Positions 15,610 to 22,826 of a stretch of DNA of 36,558 nucleotides are shown in pieces. The translations under genes were made by a program, and so were the position numbers. The first letter of the stretch is position 1. The number at the start of each line of letters is the position of its first letter. Location: positions 1 to 36,558 of the forward strand of contig DASYRG010000022.1 in the NCBI GenBank assembly GCA_036004665.1, in the 5' to 3' direction. Under the pieces are notes generated by a model. The model ran no database searches. It saw only the letters and a list, made by a program, of their open reading frames with translations, and was not told the origin of the DNA. Source of the stretch: JACQGZ01 sp036004665. Its GTDB lineage: Bacteria > Sysuimicrobiota > Sysuimicrobiia > Sysuimicrobiales > Humicultoraceae.

Positions 15610-16932
15610 CTACGGTCCCTTGAGAATACGTGCAACCGCGGTCGCCGCCGCGTCCAACGCCGCCTGGAGCGGCTTTCGTCCGCGCAACGCCGCCTGGAGC
15701 TCCGACTCGATGGCGTCTTCGAGTCTGGGGTATTCAGACCAGACGAAGCGTTTCACCGGGTACCGCCCGGCCTCAGCCGTCGCTGCCATGAGCGGAGCCA
15801 GAGACGGGTCGCGCGTCAGCTCCGGATCTGCATACAGCGCCAGAGATGGGGGCATGTATCCGCGGGTCTTTAGCCCTTCCAGCTGGACGGCGCGGGAGGT
15901 CATGTACTGGAGAAGCCTCCAGGCTTCCTCGACGACTCCTCTCTGCGCCGCGGATTTCGTGATCGCGTAGCCCTCGGACCCGTGAATGGTCGCGCTGCGG
16001 ACGATCGCCGGATCGAGCGCAGGGAGAATCGTGACGCCCACATTCCCGATGACATCCTTGCTGGCGCGGGTGGGGTCCTGAGCCTCGGCCCAGCCCGATC
16101 CCCACATCGACATCATGGCGACTCGCCCCGCGTTGAAGACCTGTCGCGTGGCAGGGTTGCCTAACTGGAGCGCGCCCGGATCAATGCACTTGTGCGTATA
16201 GATCAGGTCGTAGATGGCCTGGAGAGCCCGCAGCCCGCGGCGGTCGTTGAATATCGGGTTGCCCCGCGAATCTAGGATGTCGCCCCCAGCCCGATACAGC
16301 CACCGCTCGAACGTGTTCAACATCGGGGAGGCGACGTCCATGCTTTCCGCATAGCCCCACTGATCGATGCGTCCGTCGCCGTCGCGGTCCTTCGTGAGCT
16401 TCGTGCACGTCGCCACGAGCTGCTCATAGGTTTGCGGCGGTCTGGCGGGATCCAGACCCGCTTCCTGGAACATCTTCTTGTTCCAGTAGAAGTAGTACAG
16501 GGTCACGTGGCGGGGAACGCCGTAGATGTGCCCCGCCGCCGCGACTGGATGGAGGGCATACGTCAGGAGGGTGTTACGCTGACTGGCAGGCCACTTGTCG
16601 TCGATCGCATGGAAGAACGGCCAGAACTCAGTGGTCCACCCGCCCCAGGTCTTCGTAATATCGATCGATGTGTCGCCCGCCGCAAAGGCGGTCGCGAGAC
16701 GCGTTTGGATGCCCGGCCACGGGGAGGAAATCCACTCTACTCGTACCCGGCCGTTGGTTACTCGCTCATATTCTGAAGCGGCTTTGGCCCAAGGATTGCC
16801 GATCGGACCTTCGTCGAGTACGCGTAAGACGAGCGGTGGCTGCTGCGCCAGGCTCGGCGCGCCGGCCGCAAATGGCAACACGAGCACTATGATGATTAGG
16901 AGTACTCCCTGACCCCGCCGCCGGTTTCTCAT
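15610..16932 (-). CDS. Sugar-type ABC transporter substrate-binding protein (SBP family 1)
   Basis: Extracytoplasmic carbohydrate-binding protein of 440 aa that delivers substrate to the MalF/MalG-like permeases. A signal peptide (basic NRRR, hydrophobic core, cleavage near residue 29, APSLAQQ) is followed by the family-1 pattern: GNPWAKAASEYERVTNGRVRVEW, then a WGGWTTEFWPFF stretch, GVPRHVTLYYFYWNKKMFQEAG (about residues 118-140) and a TYEQLVATCTKL segment. A DRDGDGRIDQWGYA loop (about residues 165-178) resembles the calcium-type loop common in this family. No lipobox cysteine is seen. The ATG at 16932 overlaps the stop of the GntR-type regulator gene in an ATGA, tying uptake to the regulator in one transcript. 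The ligand is probably a sugar derivative. Confidence 0.95.
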   Translation of the reverse strand: MRNRRRGQGVLLIIIVLVLPFAAGAPSLAQQPPLVLRVLDEGPIGNPWAKAASEYERVTNGRVRVEWISSPWPGIQTRLATAFAAGDTSIDITKTWGGWTTEFWPFFHAIDDKWPASQRNTLLTYALHPVAAAGHIYGVPRHVTLYYFYWNKKMFQEAGLDPARPPQTYEQLVATCTKLTKDRDGDGRIDQWGYAESMDVASPMLNTFERWLYRAGGDILDSRGNPIFNDRRGLRALQAIYDLIYTHKCIDPGALQLGNPATRQVFNAGRVAMMSMWGSGWAEAQDPTRASKDVIGNVGVTILPALDPAIVRSATIHGSEGYAITKSAAQRGVVEEAWRLLQYMTSRAVQLEGLKTRGYMPPSLALYADPELTRDPSLAPLMAATAEAGRYPVKRFVWSEYPRLEDAIESELQAALRGRKPLQAALDAAATAVARILKGP

Positions 16933-17711
16933 GATCGCACCCCCCTCTGGATTGCTTGCGGATCTCCACTCTCGTGCCGACCACTCGCCCCCCCACCAAC
17001 AGCCTGAGAGGCCTTCAAATGAGCAATGACATCGCGTTTCACGGCGGCAATGTGCGAGATGAAGGCCGCCGCGGCGGCCGAAGCGTCGTTCCTGCGAAGT
17101 GCGGCCAGCAGCAGCTTATGCCGTTTTACGAAATTTCCTTTTGAGCCGGGATCCACCGCCCGACGGGTGAGGGAGTCGAAGTACCAGAGCACCGGTCCGA
17201 CCGACGTCCACATTCGACGGAGGACCGGGTTGCCGGCCATATCGACGACGGTCTCATGAAAACTGATGTTGTGCACGGCGGCCTGCGGCCAGTCAGCGTC
17301 CTGGACGGCGCGCCCCATGGCGTGGATGATGCGTTCGAGGATTTCAGTCTGGGAGTCAGTCATGCGGCCCGCCACTTGGCGCGCGGCAAATCCCTCGAGC
17401 AGTTCGCGCACGGCATAGCAGTGGGCGGCGTCCTCCGGGGATAAGGAGGCGAGGAAGAACCCCCGGCGCGGTCGCCGCACGACCAGGCCCGAACCCTCGA
17501 GGTAGGTGAGGGCCTCCCGGACCGGAGTCCGGCTGATCCCCAGTTGAGCGCTCAGCGTGCTTTCGTTGAGGCGGTCCCCCGGGTTGAGAGTTCCCTGGTA
17601 GGTGGCTTTCAGGATGAACGCCTGGACTTGATGATGAAGCGACCGAATGTGCGCAGGGTCAAACTCCAGCGCCACTGGGTTCACCCAGAGACTGAGGACG
17701 CTCCCGTGCAT
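16929..17711 (-). CDS. GntR family transcriptional regulator (FadR/FCD subfamily)
   Basis: DNA-binding regulator of 260 aa from the chosen start. Residues about 24-90 are a winged helix (recognition helix in STLSAQLGISRTPVREALTYLE). Residues about 100-235 are an all-helical FCD ligand domain with the expected metal-binding histidines (ISFHETVV, KRHKLLLAAL and FISHIAAVK). FCD regulators usually repress a catabolic operon until bound by a sugar acid, oxo acid or amino acid. It is the first gene of the operon and overlaps the binding-protein gene by 4 bp, so it probably controls its own transcript. The ATG at 17711 is preferred: an in-frame start 75 bp upstream would put the palindromic operator inside the coding sequence. 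A GTG a little downstream (about residue 10) is also possible. Confidence 0.93.
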   Translation of the reverse strand: MHGSVLSLWVNPVALEFDPAHIRSLHHQVQAFILKATYQGTLNPGDRLNESTLSAQLGISRTPVREALTYLEGSGLVVRRPRRGFFLASLSPEDAAHCYAVRELLEGFAARQVAGRMTDSQTEILERIIHAMGRAVQDADWPQAAVHNISFHETVVDMAGNPVLRRMWTSVGPVLWYFDSLTRRAVDPGSKGNFVKRHKLLLAALRRNDASAAAAAFISHIAAVKRDVIAHLKASQAVGGGASGRHESGDPQAIQRGVRS

Positions 17712-18091
17712 CGCTAATTGTATACAGTACACGATGGGTTCTTCGATTCCTCTGTCTAACGCCTGTGTCTCCACCAGCCAACACACCGCCGGTTTTTACT
17801 CCGGAAACGTTCCAGGAAGGAGGTCTCCCCGCAAGGTGAGGAGGGAGGGCGGATCGAGACCAACAAATGGTTCTCCATTACGATCTCATCTTGCTTCCTC
17901 CACTGCTACACCTCTTCAGCACGGGAAGGCCGGAGCTGCGGATGAACCTGATCGTCTACACGGCGGTTGTTGTCTACAGCGCTTTGTTGGGGCTCTCTTA
18001 TCTCGTCATCCATCCAACGACCCGCGGGTGGACGATACCTGAGCGGGCAGCCGGCCTCAGTCGGCCCGGGATTCGACCTGGTACCGGAGGT
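17712..18091. other. Intergenic region between the GntR regulator and the ABC ATPase gene
   Basis: About 380 bp. The right-hand side follows the stop of the minus-strand ATPase gene; the left-hand side holds the operator and presumably the promoter of the nine-gene operon. A plus-strand frame from 17942 (MNLIVYTAVVVYSALLG) is hydrophobic but has no stop before it enters the antisense of the ATPase gene, so it is not called as a gene. No clear terminator was found for the ferric-type ABC operon. Confidence 0.5.
17717..17728. promoter_or_regulatory. Probable GntR/FCD operator upstream of the catabolic operon
   Basis: ATTGTATACAGT is a 12-bp palindrome with one mismatched pair around a perfect TGTATACA core. 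It lies 5 nt upstream of the regulator's start. FadR/FCD-type regulators commonly bind TTGTATACAA-like palindromes. The TATACA could also serve as the -10 element on the minus strand, so binding would block transcription. Predicted from sequence only. Confidence 0.6.
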
Positions 18092-19159
18092 CTAGTCCTG
18101 CGCCAGCAGGGTCGCCGCGTGGGCGGGCACGTGGAGGCGCACCGTGCCCTCGCCGACCTCCTCGTTCAGCTCAAGCCGCAGGTCCAGCCCGCCGATATCG
18201 ACGATGTAGTGGTGGTGCGCGCCCAGATACATGTGGGACCGGACCTGCCCGGTCAGAAGATTGTCCGGCTCCCCCCGGGCCAGGCGCACGCGCTCCGGCC
18301 GCACCGCGACGACGACCGCACTGCCCGCCGCCCACGGCTGCGAGGAGGCAACGAGGAGGGGCTGTCCGTTCTCCAGGCGCACGCGTACGCGGCCGTCCTG
18401 AGCGCCCTCCACGACCCCCTGGAGGAAACTCGTTTGCCCGATGAAGTCGGCGACGAAGGGATCGGCCGGCTGCTCGTAGATCTCCCGCGGGGTCCCCAGC
18501 TGGCGGATCTTGCCCTTTTGCATCACGGCGATCCGGTCGGACAGGCTCAGCGCCTCCACCTGGTCATGCGTGACGTAGACTGCGGTGATACGCAGGCGCT
18601 GCTGCAGCTCTCGCAGCCAGATGCGGGCCTGCTCGCGCAGTTTGGCGTCGAGATTGGAGAGCGGTTCGTCCAGCAGCAGGATGCGCGGCTGGTAGACGAG
18701 CGCCCGCGCCAGGGCCACGCGCTGCTGCTGACCCCCGGAGAGCTGGTGCGGGTAGCGGCTGCCCATGCCCTCGAGCTCCACCAGGGCGAGGGTCTCCTCG
18801 ACCCGCCGCCGGATGTCCTCGGCGGGAGTGCGCCGGGTGCGCAGGCCGTAGGCGACGTTGTTGAACACGGTCAGGTGCGGCCACAACGCGTAGGACTGGA
18901 AGACCATGCCCAGGTTCCGGGCCTCGGGCGGCAGGAAGACGCCCCGAGCGGCGTCGGTGAGGGTCTCGCCGGCGGCCGAGATGGTCCCTACGTCCGGGTG
19001 CTCCAGTCCGGCGATGCACATCAGCGTGGTGGTCTTGCCGCACCCGGAGGGTCCCAGGAGCGAGAGCATTTCGCCGCTGCGGGCGACGATGCTGACATCA
19101 TCGACCGCGCGGACTTCGCCGAAGCGTTTGGTCAGCGAGTCGACAACGACCTCAGCCAT
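18092..19159 (-). CDS. ABC transporter ATPase (FbpC/PotA/CysA-like)
   Basis: Cytoplasmic ATPase subunit of 355 aa that drives the importer encoded immediately upstream. Walker A is at residues 36-44 (GPSGCGKTT), the Q-loop near MVFQSYALWPHLTV (85-98), the signature LSGGQQQR at 140-147, Walker B ILLLDEP at 160-166 and the switch histidine in VTHD (197-200). Residues about 240-355 form the C-terminal regulatory beta domain (TOBE_2-like) typical of FbpC, PotA and CysA. The ATG overlaps the end of the permease gene by 8 bp. It is the only transporter ATPase in the window, so it might in principle serve other incomplete importers here, though the MsmK/UgpC type would fit the sugar importer better. 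Confidence 0.95.
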   Translation of the reverse strand: MAEVVVDSLTKRFGEVRAVDDVSIVARSGEMLSLLGPSGCGKTTTLMCIAGLEHPDVGTISAAGETLTDAARGVFLPPEARNLGMVFQSYALWPHLTVFNNVAYGLRTRRTPAEDIRRRVEETLALVELEGMGSRYPHQLSGGQQQRVALARALVYQPRILLLDEPLSNLDAKLREQARIWLRELQQRLRITAVYVTHDQVEALSLSDRIAVMQKGKIRQLGTPREIYEQPADPFVADFIGQTSFLQGVVEGAQDGRVRVRLENGQPLLVASSQPWAAGSAVVVAVRPERVRLARGEPDNLLTGQVRSHMYLGAHHHYIVDIGGLDLRLELNEEVGEGTVRLHVPAHAATLLAQD

Positions 19160-20867
19160 AGAACCTCACGCCGAATAGATACCGCGCTCCCACGATCACC
19201 AGCAAGATCATCGCCACCTGCAGCGTGGCCAGCGCGCTGACCGGCCCCATATCACCCTGGCGCCACAGTTCCAGCATCGTCGTCCCCATCACTTCGCTGC
19301 CGCGCGCAAAGAGGAACAACGCCGAGGAGTATTCTTTCAGGAAGGTGATAAAGAGGAGGATCCAGCCCGTCAGGATCGCCGGGCGCAGCAGCGGCAGGAG
19401 CACGCGCCGCATCGTGCCGGTCCAGTTCTCCCCGCAGACGCGCGCGGCGTTGTCCAGCTCGCCGCTGATCCGCGTCAGCGTCGGGGAGATGATGGAGAAG
19501 CCGTAAGGAATGTAGCGCATGATGAAGGCGGCCGCGAGGGCGAAGACCGTGTTGCGCAGCCCGCCGAGGGGCCGGATGAGCACGAACGACCAGAGGAAGC
19601 CGATCCCCACGATCAGCCCCGGAATGGCGCGCGGGTAGAGGCTGATAAAGCGCAGCATCCGGCGCCAGCCCAGTTCGGAGCGGAACGCCACCAGCGCCAC
19701 CAGCGACATGAACAGAATGCCCACACCCCCGCCGATCCCGGCGATGAGCAGGCTGTTGGTGATGGAGCGCCGGTAGGAGGCGTGCTCGAAGATGAGCTGG
19801 TAGTGCTCCAGCGTCAGCGAGTGCAGGGGGTTGGCCAGCGGCGACAGGAACCCGACCACCGACCGCAGCAGGATGCCGCTCACCGGCACGATCACCCCCA
19901 GGAGGATGTAGAGCAGGCAGAGTCCCAGCGCCACGTAACGCAGCGGGCCGATGTCGAACGGACGCTGGGCCACCGCCTTGCCGCGCACAGTGACAAACCG
20001 CTGTCCCGCTCCGATCAGCCGCTCCTGCAGAACGATCAAGAGCGTCATCGTCAGCATCAACAGCGTCGCCACTGCCGCCACGCCGCCGTGGTCGGGCTGG
20101 CCGCCGGTGATACCCAGTTTCACCAGCAGGGTGGAGAGGGTGTTGATCCCGCTCGGCGTCCCCAGGATGAGAGGGATGCTCAGCAGCTCCAGCGACGCGA
20201 TGCCGACGAGGAGCCCGCTGTAGACCACCGCCGGGCGCAGCAGCGGCACCGTCACGGTCGCCAGCGTGCGCAGCGGGCCCGCGCCGGCGACGCGCGCCGC
20301 GTCCTCCACGGTGGGGTCGGAGAGCGACAGGCTCGCTGTCGCGTTGAGGTAGGCATAAGGCACGTAGTAGAAGATCGAGACGACGACGATGCCAGCCACG
20401 CTGTACAGGTTCCAGGGGTCTCCGCCAGTGGCCAGGCGGGCGTAGATCGTGACATAGCCCTGCGGGCCGAACATGGTCACCCAGGCAAAGGCCAGCACGA
20501 GCGGGGAGATGTAGAGCGGGCTCATCACCAGCGCGCCCACCGGTCCCCGCAGCGGCATGTTGGTGCGCATGATGAAGACGGCCAGCAGCGTCCCCAGCAG
20601 CACGGCCCCGGCGGTCGTGGCGACGGCCATGGTGATGGACACCACCAGGACGCGATGGAATTCAGGAGAGGAGAGGATGCGGACAAAGTTGCCTAGCGTG
20701 AACGTGCGTTCAGCTTCGTAGAGTGGCTGCGCCAGGACGCTCTGGAGGAGGATTGGGGCGAGGGGAAACAGCACCAGCAATAGGGTGAGGAGGCCGACGC
20801 CCCATTGGATGAGGGGGTCGGCGCTCCTCTTTACAACGGCCCGCGGCAGCCGCGCTGCCTCAAGCAT
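19152..20867 (-). CDS. Ferric-type ABC transporter permease, fused two-domain (FbpB-like)
   Basis: Inner-membrane permease of 571 aa containing two fused permease domains, as in FbpB/AfuB/SfuB, with about 12 membrane helices. Each half has its own EAA loop: VEDAARVAGAGPLRTLATVTVP region (about residues 190-215) and LDNAARVCGENWTGTMRRVLLP region (about 480-505). The middle (around residues 300-330) carries the GPLRYVALGLCLLYILLGVIVP helix that starts the second half. The fusion means the channel needs only this chain plus the ATPase dimer. It lies 6 bp downstream of the binding-protein gene and overlaps the ATPase gene by 8 bp. Such permeases carry ferric iron, but also thiamine, phosphonates and other solutes. 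Confidence 0.93.
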   Translation of the reverse strand: MLEAARLPRAVVKRSADPLIQWGVGLLTLLLVLFPLAPILLQSVLAQPLYEAERTFTLGNFVRILSSPEFHRVLVVSITMAVATTAGAVLLGTLLAVFIMRTNMPLRGPVGALVMSPLYISPLVLAFAWVTMFGPQGYVTIYARLATGGDPWNLYSVAGIVVVSIFYYVPYAYLNATASLSLSDPTVEDAARVAGAGPLRTLATVTVPLLRPAVVYSGLLVGIASLELLSIPLILGTPSGINTLSTLLVKLGITGGQPDHGGVAAVATLLMLTMTLLIVLQERLIGAGQRFVTVRGKAVAQRPFDIGPLRYVALGLCLLYILLGVIVPVSGILLRSVVGFLSPLANPLHSLTLEHYQLIFEHASYRRSITNSLLIAGIGGGVGILFMSLVALVAFRSELGWRRMLRFISLYPRAIPGLIVGIGFLWSFVLIRPLGGLRNTVFALAAAFIMRYIPYGFSIISPTLTRISGELDNAARVCGENWTGTMRRVLLPLLRPAILTGWILLFITFLKEYSSALFLFARGSEVMGTTMLELWRQGDMGPVSALATLQVAMILLVIVGARYLFGVRFYG

Positions 20868-20873
20868 GGAGTC

Positions 20874-22004
20874 TCAGCGCCCGAACGCCTTCTTCCACCT
20901 GGCCAGGAAGTCCGCCCGCGCCTTGCTGTCCGTCAGCATCGGGTCGTAACTGTAGCGCAGCGAGTTCCCCTCGCCGATGTCGGCCAGCACCTCCTGCAGG
21001 TGGTGCGCGGCATTCCTGGCCACGTCCGGCCGGTAGGCGACCAGGCCCCCCTCGGCGAAGGCCAGCTGTCCCTTCTGCGAGACGATGAAGTCCAGCAGCA
21101 GCTTCGCGGCGTTGGGGTTCTTGGCGGCCCTGGGGATGCCCATTCCCCGCAGGACAATCGGCGTCCCGTCGCGCTCATACGACCAGTCGATAATGTCCTT
21201 CACGCCCGGCCGCGCCAGCCGCGGAAACAGCGTAATCGTCGAGGCGAAGAACGCCACTAGGAACTCTCCGCTGATGACCCCGTCGATCATCGGGCCCGCG
21301 CTCGACTGCGGCCGTATGCCGGTCTTGCCGATGGCGTCGAACCAGGCCCACCCGGCGTTGCCGTGCTTGCGGATGAACACCCAGAAGTTGTTGAAGCCGG
21401 TCGCTGACTGCTCGACGTCGTAGGTCGTAATGCGATTCTGGAACGTGCGTGGGAACTCCGCCACGATCCTTGCCAGATCCTCGATACTGCGGGGTCTGAG
21501 GTTGGCTGTGAGGAGCTTCTTGTTGAAGACGATGACCATCGGGTCGCTGGAGACGTTGTAGATCATGTTGTTGACGACCGCCCACCCCGGGAGGAAGCGC
21601 TTCTCCGGCGAGTCGTAAGTTGCGACCAGGTTGCGTTTCATCAGATCCTGCCACGAATCCGGCGCGTTGCTGATCAGCATGTCGGCGGTGGACGCGCCGG
21701 AGCCAGTCTCGGCCAGGAAGCGCTCGAACACCTCGTAAGATCCCAGGTCGGCCGTCTCGACACGGATCCAGGGATAGATCTTGTTGAACTCGGCGATCAC
21801 CGGCGCCCAGTTCCCCGCCGACATGATCGAGTACACGCTCACGCGGCCCTCTGCGCGCGAGGCCTCCACGAGCTGGGCGTAGCCGGCGGGATAGTAGGTG
21901 GGCAGCCCCGCCGGAAGCACCGGCCCGGCTATGGCCGGGACCGATGCGACCAGGGCCGCCGCCAGACACAGCGCCGCCCATCGCGCCCACGCTGGAGCTC
22001 TCAT
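20874..22004 (-). CDS. ABC transporter substrate-binding protein, ferric/spermidine type (FutA/AfuA-like fold)
   Basis: Extracytoplasmic binding protein of 376 aa. The signal peptide covers about residues 1-27 (cleavage near AIAGP). The mature start GRVSVYSIMSAGNWAPVIAEFNK and the ADMLISNAPDSWQDLMK segment match the ferric-type binding-protein family. In true iron binders a tyrosine pair sits near the start of the second lobe (a G-x2-NHYY-like context); the equivalent region here reads SGEFLVAFFASTITLF, without the pair, so iron may not be the ligand. The ATG at 22004 is preferred over the GTG just before it because AGGAGGTG lies 7 nt upstream. It is the first gene of the binding protein-permease-ATPase operon. 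A TTGACG at about 22104 on the minus strand might be a -35 element, but no good -10 accompanies it. Confidence 0.88.
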   Translation of the reverse strand: MRAPAWARWAALCLAAALVASVPAIAGPVLPAGLPTYYPAGYAQLVEASRAEGRVSVYSIMSAGNWAPVIAEFNKIYPWIRVETADLGSYEVFERFLAETGSGASTADMLISNAPDSWQDLMKRNLVATYDSPEKRFLPGWAVVNNMIYNVSSDPMVIVFNKKLLTANLRPRSIEDLARIVAEFPRTFQNRITTYDVEQSATGFNNFWVFIRKHGNAGWAWFDAIGKTGIRPQSSAGPMIDGVISGEFLVAFFASTITLFPRLARPGVKDIIDWSYERDGTPIVLRGMGIPRAAKNPNAAKLLLDFIVSQKGQLAFAEGGLVAYRPDVARNAAHHLQEVLADIGEGNSLRYSYDPMLTDSKARADFLARWKKAFGR

Positions 22005-22201
22005 CACATCTCACCTCCTGGGAGGGGAATCCCTGCGTCAATTCTCTGAAGCGCGCGCGAACCCTTGCGTATTGGTATCTGAATCCCTCTTAGGCCGTCA
22101 ATGGCGGGGTTTCTTCTCTGCTCAAAGTCTGGCGTCCTGGGAAGCCAGCCACGGTCCAGCCACACTGTAAAGGGAATCCACTTGACAAGGCTGCTTGTGT
22201 C

Positions 22202-22387
22202 GCACTCATCGGCGCGCCCGACCACACCTTCACCAGCACCGAAAAGGGGGATACGGTCGCCGAGGCGGCCCGGCTGGCGGCGGAAGAGATCGTCTACCAG
22301 GTCGAGCGTTTTCGGGAGAAGATTCAGCGGAAGGAGCAGGCGTACGAGGACGTGCGGGCGATCACGGAAGGCGGAACCCCTTCGTAG
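22202..22387 (+). pseudogene. C-terminal fragment of an unidentified protein gene
   Basis: A plus-strand frame ending in TAG at 22385-22387 reads ALIGAPDHTFTSTEKGDTVA and continues with a charged, clearly helical stretch (AARLAAEEIVYQVERFREKI, then QRKEQAYEDVRAI). The composition and helix pattern look like real protein rather than shadow sequence, and no gene lies on the opposite strand to explain it. There is no plausible start codon or upstream domain, so it appears to be the surviving 3' end of a lost gene. I do not recognise the family. Confidence 0.4.
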
Positions 22388-22551
22388 GTTGTGCACGAAT
22401 CCTCTTTATGGCCCTCTCCGTTCCTGGCATCGGGGCGTTCCCTCTGAAAAGGAGTTATGCTTCCCGCGTGGACTCAGGGATTCACATCCCCGCCCCTTCA
22501 GCACGCACACAGCTCTCGGCATTGAGTTCAGCCCTGCAGTCCCGCAGTCTG

Positions 22552-22788
22552 TCCCCCACAGCACGAAAGGCTGTTGAAGCCTACGACGGCGCCGAACGCT
22601 GGCAGTCCGCACGCACGATTGAAGCGAACGCCACTTTGACGGGTTTTCTCTTTTGGGCCAAAACCAGGCTGCCCAGGCCCAGCATGAACGTCCGCTGCCA
22701 GGTCCATCGGCCCTGGATTCGCCTCAAGCCGATCGATCGGGCAGGACGCACCGGCAGTCTGGAAGGTCGGGATGTCAGGCTCATATGA
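22552..22788 (+). pseudogene. Truncated 5' fragment of an unidentified conserved gene
   Basis: A plus-strand frame ending in TGA at 22786-22788 reads ARKAVEAYDGAERWQSARTI, then EANATLTGFLFWAK, and ends RAGRTGSLEGRDVRLI. This resembles the start of an uncharacterised protein family with an 'EAYGG-x2-RW' N-terminus; the resemblance is from memory only. The stop comes early, and the only start with a ribosome site (AAGGAG before the ATG at 22457) is in another frame, so the gene is probably broken at both ends. It lies 38 bp before the mprF-like gene. Confidence 0.35.
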
Positions 22789-22826
22789 GATTCTGGGAGT
22801 GGAGGCTTCTCTCGCAGGCGTAAACA

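Larger units (their letters stand above)
22005..22826. other. Decayed intergenic region upstream of mprF
   Basis: About 820 bp with no intact gene. It separates the minus-strand ABC operon from the plus-strand mprF-like gene and must hold both promoters. Two plus-strand stretches look like remnants of protein genes and are listed separately. Other open frames here overlap one another without ribosome sites and look like chance. Confidence 0.5.

Noticed and set aside
17867..19240. 457-codon plus-strand open frame starting in the spacer after the GntR gene
   Set aside because: The first 70 codons are hydrophobic and briefly attractive, but the frame then runs antisense to the ABC ATPase gene with no break. 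No family resemblance was seen.
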